From: Rhodothermia bacterium | GTDB lineage: Bacteria > Bacteroidota > Rhodothermia > Rhodothermales > UBA2364 | Assembly (NCBI GenBank): GCA_017303715.1 | Contig: JAFLBZ010000029.1 | Span: 1 to 57,621 of the forward strand | Direction of reading: 5' to 3' | Length of the DNA stretch: 57,621 nt | Part shown: positions 9,734-17,320 of the stretch, piece after piece | Layout of the letters: each line of letters opens with the position of its first letter | Numbering within the stretch: position 1 is the stretch's first letter | Translations under genes and position numbers: made by a program | Notes under the pieces: generated by a model | The model's input: the letters and a program-made list of their open reading frames with translations, nothing else | What the model was told of the DNA's origin: nothing | Database searches by the model: none

Positions 9734-11572
9734 TTATCGTCCTGCCCATTTTTCTAACATTTCCAACACTTTCGGCTCGTCATAAGCCATACCCACCCCT
9801 GCTTCTATCTCGCCTGTATTTTGTGAGTGAAGCAATTTACCGTCCGCAGAAAGGAAAAATAGGTGCGGATAACCAGAAATGGCGGGGTATTTGGATAAAA
9901 ACATGACGTTTTCGTTCTCTTCGCTAAAATTAACCTTCATAATCAAGTAGCGATCTTGTAGGATTTGTGCCACTTTCTCGTTTTGTTTAAAGTAGCGTGT
10001 CAGGGCGTGGCACCAAGAACACCACTGCCCACCTACAAAAAGCATGACCTGTTTTTGTTCAGCACGGGCTTGTGCAAGCGTTTCTTCGAGGTCTTTGGTC
10101 GGATCGCGCTTTGGATCGTAGTCTGCTACGGTAAAGCGCGGTTCTGGTTTTTTGCCCCATATTCCTTCCAATTTAGACAAAACCGCTGCCCACCCCTCTG
10201 TCCCCGCATTTAATTTGGCGTAGCTCCGTGCCAGCCCATCCAACGCTTGTTGGTCTGTACGGTCTTTGGTTGCCCAATGCCAATAGACCTCGTAGGCTTC
10301 TTGGTTGCGAGCAAGCGCTTCTGCTGCTGTTGCAAAGAGTATTGCCACCTCTTTGTCGTCTTGCAGCGTTTTACGGGCGGTATTCAGGGCATCATAGGCG
10401 GCTTCATTTTTTTGTACGGCCAAAAAAATCCGTCCTGCCACTTTCAGGTTTCCTGCATTTAGGTCTGTACGTGCCAAAGCAAGTTTATCTCCTGCAAGAG
10501 AGGTGGGTTGCCATGTGCCGTCTTCTCCACGTTTCATGTAGGCACGGAAAAGCTCTTGTGGCTCCGCCGCGATGGCCTTGCGGATAAATTCTTCTGCTTC
10601 GGGAGCAAAACCACTTTCCATGAACGCTGTGGCCAAGGTACGGTTACTATAAGAAGCCATCCCGTCGTTATACGCAGCATATTTATTGGCCCAAAACACC
10701 ATTTTTTCGCGGTCTTTGCAGGCTTTGTATTGGTTAAACACATTGTAGAGGCGGTAGTCCTTAGGAACGACTTGCTCGCCCTGTTCTTGTAAAAAGGCAT
10801 TCAGCTTGTCGCACGAGGTGCCTTTTGTCTCCAACAGGGCCTGAAGGGTGAGCCGTATTGCCAATTCGCCAGTGGGATTTTCTTGGAGTGCTTTTGTTTT
10901 TAGCGCCTCAATTTCGTTTGGCTTGTTCAACTGGCGCCACATAAACGAAAGCCCAGCATAAACTTCCGTCTTAGAAGCCGCTTCTTGCCATGAACGTTCT
11001 GCGATGGTGCGGGCTTTGGCCATAATTTGAGTCTCTCCTTCGTTGGGAATTGCTTCCTTAAACAGCATGGTTTGGACGATGAGGTTATCTGGATATGCTG
11101 TAACCTCTGCTGTTAAATCTTTGTTTTTTAAGGTTCTGGCTGTATCAGTATCATAATTCCGCTCTGCATATGAAAATGCACGCATGTAATGGGCATTTCG
11201 CAAAGGTTTCCCCGTTTTGTCATGAACCAAGAAGTCCCACAAGTGGCCCTCGTTGTCATCGGCTTGGTCTCCATTCCGAAAACCAAAGACCACATACATC
11301 GTTCCTTCGGTGACGATATACGATGCCTGCCATTTGCCTTTCACCAAGGCCATCGGATACACCTCAAACGGTTTGCCGTACCGGAACTCCACCATCTCTA
11401 AGGCGCGTGCGTTTTTGAGACGTGCTTTTGGCGATGTGGGATTGTATGTGACCAGCACCTTCGTATTTGCGACGGGCTTCATCGGTTGGTACGAAACAGG
11501 CGAAAGGTTATTTTTTTGGGCAAATGTCACACTCCATACCGAAAGTATGACCAAAAGGAGAGATTTCATCAT
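9734..11572 (-). CDS. Secreted TPR protein with C-terminal thioredoxin-like domain
   Basis: A 612-residue protein with a signal peptide (MMKSLLLVILSVWSVTFAQ); a second Met immediately follows the first. The N-terminal ~120 residues look like a beta-domain (VLVTYNPTSPKARLKNARAL). The middle (~150-470) is helical and TPR-like (NEIEALKTKALQENPTGELA; PEAEEFIRKAIAAEPQELFR). The C-terminal ~110 residues are thioredoxin-fold with WCSWC (517-521, cysteines 518 and 521) and the cis-Pro segment ISGYPHLFFLSADGK. CSWC is an unusual CXXC variant; its position after GGQW suggests a periplasmic disulfide reductase or thiol-oxidoreductase like DUF255/TlpA-related proteins. It ends at a bidirectional terminator. 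Confidence 0.88.
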   Translation of the reverse strand: MMKSLLLVILSVWSVTFAQKNNLSPVSYQPMKPVANTKVLVTYNPTSPKARLKNARALEMVEFRYGKPFEVYPMALVKGKWQASYIVTEGTMYVVFGFRNGDQADDNEGHLWDFLVHDKTGKPLRNAHYMRAFSYAERNYDTDTARTLKNKDLTAEVTAYPDNLIVQTMLFKEAIPNEGETQIMAKARTIAERSWQEAASKTEVYAGLSFMWRQLNKPNEIEALKTKALQENPTGELAIRLTLQALLETKGTSCDKLNAFLQEQGEQVVPKDYRLYNVFNQYKACKDREKMVFWANKYAAYNDGMASYSNRTLATAFMESGFAPEAEEFIRKAIAAEPQELFRAYMKRGEDGTWQPTSLAGDKLALARTDLNAGNLKVAGRIFLAVQKNEAAYDALNTARKTLQDDKEVAILFATAAEALARNQEAYEVYWHWATKDRTDQQALDGLARSYAKLNAGTEGWAAVLSKLEGIWGKKPEPRFTVADYDPKRDPTKDLEETLAQARAEQKQVMLFVGGQWCSWCHALTRYFKQNEKVAQILQDRYLIMKVNFSEENENVMFLSKYPAISGYPHLFFLSADGKLLHSQNTGEIEAGVGMAYDEPKVLEMLEKWAGR

Positions 11573-11679
11573 TCAATAAAACTTGGTGAGCATCAGAAAA
11601 GCAAGATACAACTTTTTAGGGTATTTTAGGCGTGTCCTCTTTCTTGTGAAAAAAGGTTATAGAAATTGGCAAAATGATT

Positions 11680-11696
11680 GGTGCTGGATTAGCACC
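11680..11696. promoter_or_regulatory. Short inverted repeat upstream of the M16 peptidase pair
   Basis: GGTGCT (11680-11685) and AGCACC (11691-11696) form a perfect inverted repeat around 5 nt in the 184-nt region between the divergent thioredoxin-domain and M16 genes. It could be an operator or an RNA hairpin. No regulator is assigned. Confidence 0.3.
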
Positions 11697-11766
11697 CATA
11701 ATGGTGTAACTTGTGGTGAAAATGCTACGTCTTTTTCGCATTCCAATTCATATAATGTAAACCCTT

Positions 11767-13116
11767 ATGAAGCAATTATTGTCCTTTTTATTTCTGTCGC
11801 TCTTTGCTTTTACAGCCCTCCGCGCACAGGAGAAAGCCCTGAGCATTCCGCATACCGTACACACGTTAGACAATGGCCTCACCGTTATTCTGCACGAAGA
11901 CCACACCATACCCATGGTAACGGTAAATGTCTGGTATCATGTTGGCTCGTCTTATGAAAAACCGAAACGTACCGGTTTTGCCCACTTGTTTGAACACATT
12001 ATGTTTGAAGGCTCCGGCAATGTAAAAGAAGGGGATTTCGACAACCTTCTGGAGGCCGTTGGGGGCAACAACAACGGTTCTACCACACAAGACCGCACCA
12101 ATTACTATGAAACACTGCCTGCTAATTCCTTAGATTTGGCCTTGTTTTTAGAAAGCGATCGGATGGGGTATTTGTTGGATGCGATGTCTCCTGGAAAGGT
12201 GGACGGACAGCGGGATGTGGTTAAAAATGAGCGCCGACAAAGTTACGAGAATAGGCCGTATGGCATGGCCTTCCAAACGATTCTGGAACATTTTTACCCC
12301 AAAGAACATCCCTATAACTGGCCTGTAATTGGGTATATGGATGACTTAACCGCAGCATCCTACGAAGATGTGGTGGAGTTCTTTAAGAAATATTATGCGC
12401 CTAACAATGCAGTTTTGGTCATTTCGGGCGATATAGAATCTGCAAAGGCTTTAGAAAAGGTAAAACATTGGTTTAGCCAAATCCCACGCGGCGAGTCCGT
12501 TACCCGTCCCACAGCGCCCGTCTTTGAACTGCAAGAGGTCAAAAAGTTGGTCTTGGAAGACAATGTACAACTGCCACGGCTCTACATGGCCTATCAAACA
12601 CCTGCAAAATTTGCTCCGGGCGATGCCGAAATGGAGGTGGTTGCTGATGTTTTGGCCAATGGGAAAAACTCCCGCCTCTACAAACGCTTGGTCTATGAAC
12701 TGCAAATTGCCCAAAACGTAAGTGTGTATCAAGATGGAAGTGCCTTGGGTGGGATGTTTATGATTATGGCTACCGCGCGTCCGGGCATAAAGTTGGCACA
12801 ACTTCAGACGGTGATAGACGAGGAACTGCGTACCCTGATCCAAAACCCTCCTTCTAACCGCGAAGTCCAACGGGTGATCAACCAAAACGAAAGTACGATG
12901 CTCCGACAAATGGAGTCGCCGATGGCTAAAGCGGAAATGCTCCAATCTTATTATCGCTTTGCTGGAAATCCAGATTGGTTGAACGAGGATTTTAGCCGCT
13001 TCAAAGCCTTGCAACCATCCGATATTTCTGCTACGGCACGACAATATCTGAATCCACAAAGACGGGTTATCCTAAGCGTCATTCCGAAAGGGAAAACCGA
13101 CTTAGCCATACAATAA
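11767..13116 (+). CDS. M16 zinc metallopeptidase, catalytic subunit
   Basis: A 449-residue protein with a signal peptide (MKQLLSFLFLSLFAFTALRAQ), so it is periplasmic. The inverted zinc motif HLFEH is at 73-77, and the third ligand is Glu155 in VVKNERRQSYENRPYG, all as expected for M16 (pitrilysin/insulinase) enzymes. The second, non-catalytic M16 half follows in the same chain. The length fits the M16B type, which works as a pair of half-clamshell subunits. The next gene, 79 nt downstream, encodes an M16 protein lacking the zinc motif, so the two probably form a heterodimeric peptide-degrading chamber. Its physiological substrate is unknown. Confidence 0.95.
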   Translation: MKQLLSFLFLSLFAFTALRAQEKALSIPHTVHTLDNGLTVILHEDHTIPMVTVNVWYHVGSSYEKPKRTGFAHLFEHIMFEGSGNVKEGDFDNLLEAVGGNNNGSTTQDRTNYYETLPANSLDLALFLESDRMGYLLDAMSPGKVDGQRDVVKNERRQSYENRPYGMAFQTILEHFYPKEHPYNWPVIGYMDDLTAASYEDVVEFFKKYYAPNNAVLVISGDIESAKALEKVKHWFSQIPRGESVTRPTAPVFELQEVKKLVLEDNVQLPRLYMAYQTPAKFAPGDAEMEVVADVLANGKNSRLYKRLVYELQIAQNVSVYQDGSALGGMFMIMATARPGIKLAQLQTVIDEELRTLIQNPPSNREVQRVINQNESTMLRQMESPMAKAEMLQSYYRFAGNPDWLNEDFSRFKALQPSDISATARQYLNPQRRVILSVIPKGKTDLAIQ

Positions 13117-13195
13117 CCCTTCGGATTGGCTGGGTGTACCTCTTGATGGAACACCGGTTTTTCTAATTACATAAACCGAATAAAAATAAATTTAT

Positions 13196-14632
13196 ATGAA
13201 AGCTGTCGTTGCTTTTTTTATAGGGCTTTTATTTACCACAAACCTGCTGGTAGCCCAAAATGTTGACCGCTCCAAACCACCAGCGCCCGAAGCGCCACGC
13301 AACCTTGTGGTTCCCAAATTAGAAAGCTTTACCCTTAAAAATGGCGTAAAGGTTTTCTATCTCCAAAAAATGGGCGTGCCACATGTCTCGATTATGTTGC
13401 GGTCTAATGGCGGAACAGCCAATGACCCCGAAGACAAGGTTGGGCTTGCAACGGCAATGGCCACGTTGATGCGTGATGGGGCCGGAAGCCGGAATGCCTT
13501 GGAACTCTCTGACGAAATTGATTACTTGGGCATTATGTTGCAAAGCTATGCCAGTGCGGATGAGGTATCTGTTGGGCTATTTACGCCCGTTTCTCGCTTG
13601 GATGCCGCTTTAGACCTGATGCGCGATGTTGCCCTTAAACCTCGTTTTGAGGCTGCCGAGTGGGAACGTCGCCAACGTGAGAGTTTGGTGGCATTGGCAC
13701 AGGCGCACGACGAAGCCCGCATCATCGCTAATAGCGCCTTCAACCAGTTGATCTATGGTAAAAACCACCCCTTTGCCCGTCGCTCCACCGAGGCATCCCT
13801 TAAAAAAATCACCCTTGCAGATATTCAGGCGTTTTATCGCCAAACGGTAACGGCTGCTAATTCTACTTTTTTGGTGGTGGGGGAGGTCTCTAAGGCCACC
13901 ATCAAAGCCAAATTAGAAGCACGCTTCGGCCTCTGGAAAGGTGGTGTGCTGAAAAAAGTTGCGATCCCAGACCCACCCAAAACCACCGGGCGTACCATTT
14001 ATATGATTGATAAACCGGGAGCAGCACAAACGGAACTGCGGTTTGGAAGCGCGGGCGTAAAACGGAGTACACCGGATTATTTCGCCATTACCGTGATGAA
14101 TACCATTTTGGGCGGTTCGTTTAGCTCGCGCCTGAATCAAAACATCCGTGAAACACATGGGTTCGCCTATGGTGCTAATTCAGGTTTTTCCTTCCCAAGA
14201 TCCGTCGGCCACTTTATTGCATCCTCTGCGGTTCAGACAGATGTGACCGATAAGGCCGTGACCGAATTTGTAAAAGAACTGACCAATATTCGCTCGGTGA
14301 AAGACGACGAGGTAACCCGCGCCCGCAACTATGAGGCATTGGGCTATCCAGAGAACTTTGGAACCGTCAGTGCAATTGCTGCAAACGTCTCGGAAAAAAT
14401 TACCCACAACCTACCAGATGACTATTTTAGTGCGTATGTCCCGAATATCTTGGGCGTCACAAAGGCGCAAATAGAACGTGCCGCACAACAATATGTAAAC
14501 CCCGATAATATGGTGGTGGTTATGGTGGGTGATTTTTCTAAAATCCGTGCCGGTGTGGAAGCGCTGAACCTCGGAACCATCAAGGTCTTGACAAAGGAAG
14601 ACGTCTTAGGCGCTATTCCTGTACTGAAGTAA
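13196..14632 (+). CDS. M16 peptidase-like partner subunit without zinc motif
   Basis: A 478-residue protein with a signal peptide (MKAVVAFFIGLLFTTNLLVAQ). It aligns in layout with the preceding M16 protein, but the HLFEH position reads TAMAT (in VGLATAMATLMRDGAG), so both His and the Glu are gone and it cannot bind catalytic zinc. It keeps the substrate-carboxylate R/Y pair region in its C-terminal half (NQNIRETHGFAYGANSGFS). This is the known arrangement of two-gene M16B peptidases, in which one subunit supplies the metal site and the other the R/Y pair. An intrinsic terminator follows. Confidence 0.93.
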   Translation: MKAVVAFFIGLLFTTNLLVAQNVDRSKPPAPEAPRNLVVPKLESFTLKNGVKVFYLQKMGVPHVSIMLRSNGGTANDPEDKVGLATAMATLMRDGAGSRNALELSDEIDYLGIMLQSYASADEVSVGLFTPVSRLDAALDLMRDVALKPRFEAAEWERRQRESLVALAQAHDEARIIANSAFNQLIYGKNHPFARRSTEASLKKITLADIQAFYRQTVTAANSTFLVVGEVSKATIKAKLEARFGLWKGGVLKKVAIPDPPKTTGRTIYMIDKPGAAQTELRFGSAGVKRSTPDYFAITVMNTILGGSFSSRLNQNIRETHGFAYGANSGFSFPRSVGHFIASSAVQTDVTDKAVTEFVKELTNIRSVKDDEVTRARNYEALGYPENFGTVSAIAANVSEKITHNLPDDYFSAYVPNILGVTKAQIERAAQQYVNPDNMVVVMVGDFSKIRAGVEALNLGTIKVLTKEDVLGAIPVLK

Positions 14633-14653
14633 ACCCCGTTGAAGGTTCTTAAT

Positions 14654-14684
14654 AGCCCGATTGCCACGAGCAGTCGGGCTGTTT
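14654..14684 (+). terminator. Intrinsic terminator of the M16 operon
   Basis: AGCCCGA (14654-14660) pairs with TCGGGCT (14674-14680), followed by GTTTTG, 21 nt after the stop codon of the second M16 gene. Confidence 0.75.
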
Positions 14685-14871
14685 TGTGTCAGAAGACAAG
14701 GTGTGTGCTGGGTTAATCAGGCTGGAAAATTATTTGTAATAAAGGATAAAACCTCAACGGGGCGACGTATTGTTTTTGAAAACAGGTGACGTGAAAAATT
14801 GCTATTGGGAATTAGCGCAAGATAAGGAAAACAAAACTTTTGATAACAATAGCCTAAAGCTCTTAATATCC

Positions 14872-16122
14872 TTACTTGGTGTGTACCACGATCAGGTCTT
14901 CCCATCGGGTGGTAAAGCGTGGGGAACGCGCCAGTTGGTGCATGTGCCAATAGGCTTTCTTAGGGCCAGTAGCGGCGATGCGGAGGGTTCCGCTTCCGTA
15001 TTTCTGGTTTATGGCATCCAAAACGGACATTATGTGGTCTTCGGCATGATGAGAGCGTTGTTCAAACAAGTCGGATTGTCTTTCGGTATTTGGATGAATA
15101 CCAGATAACATAACACCTGCTTTTTTATAGGCAAAACCGTGCTTGAAAATCTTTTCCAAAGCAGCCCAAGCGGTTCGGATGAGGCTGGGCGTATAGGCGG
15201 TGGCTTCCGGTAAGGTGGTGCTAAAGCTATTGGTATAATGTGGGCCATTGCCATAATGTTTGGTGGAGATAAATACCAAAACCGACTGGCAGACCGCATT
15301 TTGTTTGCGCAGCTTCTCGGCAGCGCGGCTCATAAAGGTTGCAATAGCTTCTCGTAAGTCCCGTAACTCGGCGACTGGGATTTGAAAAGAGCGGGTGGAG
15401 GCAATGCCCTTTTTTGCGGGTATCGTCTCCTGAAGTGCCCAATAAGAGGTGCCTCTTAGCTCGTGGAGCAGGCGTAAGCCCACCACCGTTAGGTGCTTTC
15501 GGATCCATACGTCGTCTGTTTGTTTAAATTGATAGGCGGTTTCTATGCCATGTGCGCTCAAAAAGCGGGCATATCGTCTGCCAATGCCCCAGACCTCACC
15601 TATGGGGGTGTTTTGCAAAAAGTCATCCTCTGCCGGAATAGACATCATTTCTAAGCCATTCTCCGATCTTTTGGCATGATAATTGGCGATTTTGGCCAAA
15701 GCCTTGGTTCGGGCAATGCCCACTGAAACGGGAATGCCAAGGCATTGTAAAACCTGCCTCCGTACATCATAGCCAAGTTGCACCAAATCGGTTTCTTCTC
15801 TTAGTTGGAGAAAGGCTTCATCCACCGAATAGACCTCTAATTCTTGACCAAACCCCGCCAGAACTTGCATCACTCGGTTGGATAAATCGCCATAAAGTGC
15901 ATAATTAGAAGAAAAAACGGAGACACCTTTTTCCTGAAAAACGTTTCGCCACTGGAAAGACGGTACTCCATTGGGAATGCCAAGGGCTTTGGCTTCGTTG
16001 GAGCGGGCAACAATACAACCGTCTCCATTGGACAAAACCACGATCGGACGGTTACAAAGTGCAGGTTGAAAGACCCGTTCACACGAAGCGTAAAAATTGT
16101 TACAGTCCACCAATGCAAACAT
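14872..16122 (-). CDS. umuC: DNA polymerase V catalytic subunit UmuC (Y-family)
   Basis: A 416-residue Y-family translesion polymerase. MFALVDCNNFYASCERVF supplies the first metal-binding Asp (D6), SVDEAF the Asp-Glu pair, and GIARTKALAKIANYHAK the finger/palm helix. The C-terminus (HMHQLARSPRFTTRWEDL) is the UmuC signature. The length matches E. coli UmuC (~420). The frame is open further upstream, but this start is chosen because GGAGG lies just before ATG 16122 and because the domain begins with MFALVD. It follows the umuD-like gene by 10 nt as one operon. In E. coli UmuC works with a UmuD' dimer and RecA. Here the catalytic polymerase looks intact while the UmuD partner is altered. Confidence 0.95.
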   Translation of the reverse strand: MFALVDCNNFYASCERVFQPALCNRPIVVLSNGDGCIVARSNEAKALGIPNGVPSFQWRNVFQEKGVSVFSSNYALYGDLSNRVMQVLAGFGQELEVYSVDEAFLQLREETDLVQLGYDVRRQVLQCLGIPVSVGIARTKALAKIANYHAKRSENGLEMMSIPAEDDFLQNTPIGEVWGIGRRYARFLSAHGIETAYQFKQTDDVWIRKHLTVVGLRLLHELRGTSYWALQETIPAKKGIASTRSFQIPVAELRDLREAIATFMSRAAEKLRKQNAVCQSVLVFISTKHYGNGPHYTNSFSTTLPEATAYTPSLIRTAWAALEKIFKHGFAYKKAGVMLSGIHPNTERQSDLFEQRSHHAEDHIMSVLDAINQKYGSGTLRIAATGPKKAYWHMHQLARSPRFTTRWEDLIVVHTK

Positions 16123-16132
16123 GACGCCTCCG

Positions 16133-16519
16133 CTACATACACCGAAACGAGGTGATGGCATGGATGACCACGCCCCAAATAAGCACCTCCTCGTTGATCG
16201 GAATAGGGCGTAGGTTGCCCGGATTGGTGAGCATTGGATGCCCCGGACGGTGGGTGTCGTAGCACCGGACGATGAAATTGCCTTCCGCATACGCAATAAC
16301 ACAATCACCACTTCGGGGGCGGAGCGATCGGTCTATCACCAAAAGGTCTCCATGACGGATACCTGCCTCTTCCATTTCTATGCCTGCAACCCGTACAAAA
16401 AAGGTGGCCGCCGGATGTAGAATCAGCTTTTCATCCAAAGAAAGGGGCTTATCCGCATGGTCTGCCGCCGGGTTTGGGAAGCCCGTCCGGTCGGATGTGA
16501 TCTCGTGTATTTCTGACAT
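16133..16519 (-). CDS. umuD: UmuD-like S24/LexA-fold protein lacking the Ser-Lys dyad
   Basis: A 128-residue homolog of UmuD. It aligns without gaps to E. coli UmuD at an offset of 12 residues: GFPNPAADH equals the mature UmuD' start (Gly25), and HPAATFFV, GDLLVIDRSL and WGVVIHAI all match. The nucleophile position (Ser60) is Glu48 (AGIEMEEAG instead of xGDSMxxAG), and the general-base Lys97 is Arg85 (GNFIVRC). Only 12 residues precede the cleavage-site glycine, and a TGA codon directly precedes the start ATG, so no N-terminal arm is hidden. The protein is thus predicted to be unable to self-cleave and already close to the processed UmuD' form. The codons were read directly (ggc ata gaa atg; gtc cgg tgc). 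Operon with umuC. Confidence 0.92.
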   Translation of the reverse strand: MSEIHEITSDRTGFPNPAADHADKPLSLDEKLILHPAATFFVRVAGIEMEEAGIRHGDLLVIDRSLRPRSGDCVIAYAEGNFIVRCYDTHRPGHPMLTNPGNLRPIPINEEVLIWGVVIHAITSFRCM

Positions 16520-16576
16520 TCATGGTGGTGGTTGCGGTAGCGCCCTTAAAATACACCAATTATTTTAATAAAATAA

Positions 16577-16591
16577 ATATGTAACATATGT
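16577..16591. promoter_or_regulatory. Palindromic operator-like site upstream of umuDC
   Basis: ATATGT-A-ACATAT (16577-16589) is a perfect 6-bp inverted repeat around one base, and ACATATGT (16584-16591) is an overlapping 8-bp palindrome. It lies ~60 nt before the umuD start. A LexA-type or other damage-response repressor site is possible; no consensus for this lineage can be checked here. Confidence 0.4.
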
Positions 16592-16821
16592 AATTTTGTG
16601 TTGTGTATAACTTTTAGATAAAGCTGTTTTTGTGCTTGGTGTTGCGAAACTGTTTTTTGAGGTTCAGATTTCCTTGTGTACAACTCCGGCTCGGCAATGG
16701 TTTTGAATCGGTTCAAGGCGGTTTATGACAACCTTTGCCTATGATAACTGTTTGAAATTTTTTATTCCTCCCTGCCCGTTCCTTCTATCCTCTTACGTAC
16801 ATCTCCAACAAGGTTTTTCCA
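16592..16821. other. Intergenic stretch between umuDC and blaI-like promoter regions
   Basis: This AT-rich region holds no convincing ORF or RNA structure. It presumably contains the upstream part of the umuDC promoter on one side and of the repressor promoter on the other. Confidence 0.4.
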
Positions 16822-16892
16822 ACTATTATTTTAGTAGCTCTATTGACAACAGTGAAACAACTTCTTACTTTACTACCTACTAAAACAATAGT
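16822..16892 (+). promoter_or_regulatory. Promoter flanked by two BlaI/MecI-type operator dyads
   Basis: Two 16-nt sites in inverted orientation differ at one base: ACTATTATTTTAGTAG (16822-16837) and CTACTAAAACAATAGT (16877-16892). Each is itself a dyad ACTA-N6-TAGT. Between them are TTGACA (16843-16848) and, 17 nt later, TACTTT (16866-16871); the latter also fits the Bacteroidota TAnnTTT -7 element. One site lies just upstream of the -35 element and the other over the expected transcription start, as expected for an autoregulated BlaI/MecI-family repressor. Confidence 0.6.
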
Positions 16893-16902
16893 ACGATTAT
16901 TT

Positions 16903-17289
16903 ATGAGAAAGCCAATTGATCCTTTGGGTACAACCGAGATGGAAGTCCTTCAAAACGTATGGGAATTGGGAGAGGCAACGGTAAGCCAAGTGCATGAACG
17001 CATCCTTAATCAGCGAAAAACAGCCTATACGACCATCATGACCACGATGAAAAACTTGGTGCGAAAGGGATATTTATCGTATCGCGCCGAAGGCGTAACG
17101 TACATCTATGCCGCCACCAAAACGCCGGAAGAAGTACGCGGGGGGATGTTGGATAATTTGTTGGACAAAGTTTTTAAGGGTTCTTCGGTCGCCTTGGTTC
17201 AAACCTTGGTGGAGCAAGACCGCCTCTCGGAAGCCGAAAGAGCCGAAATTCGCGCCTTAATTGCACAATTAGACGACCGGACAGCGTAA
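16903..17289 (+). CDS. blaI: BlaI/MecI/CopY-family transcriptional repressor
   Basis: A 128-residue winged-helix repressor starting MRKPIDPLGTTEMEVLQNVW. The recognition part is ATVSQVHERILNQRKTAYTT, then MTTMKNLVRKGYLSYRAEG. The C-terminal helices (GGMLDNLLDKVFKGSSVALV) form the dimer and carry the region cut in BlaI/MecI. The frame extends upstream to a TTG at 16843, but that would overlap the -35 element, so ATG 16903 is chosen. The M56 peptidase gene follows 31 nt later, giving the standard blaI-blaR1-like order. In the family, membrane peptidase activation leads to repressor cleavage and derepression. No beta-lactamase gene is next to it, so the regulon is open. Confidence 0.9.
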   Translation: MRKPIDPLGTTEMEVLQNVWELGEATVSQVHERILNQRKTAYTTIMTTMKNLVRKGYLSYRAEGVTYIYAATKTPEEVRGGMLDNLLDKVFKGSSVALVQTLVEQDRLSEAERAEIRALIAQLDDRTA

Positions 17290-17320
17290 TCCGCGCCATT
17301 TTCAACCCAAGAGTAGAACG

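Noticed and set aside
16123-16311. Longer umuC reading frame starting at 16311
   Set aside because: The extra 63 residues overlap umuD in another frame and are unlike any UmuC. GGAGG just before ATG 16122 fixes the start.
16843-16902. Upstream TTG start that would add 20 residues to the BlaI-like repressor
   Set aside because: It coincides with the -35 element and lies between the two operators; the conserved domain starts at ATG 16903.
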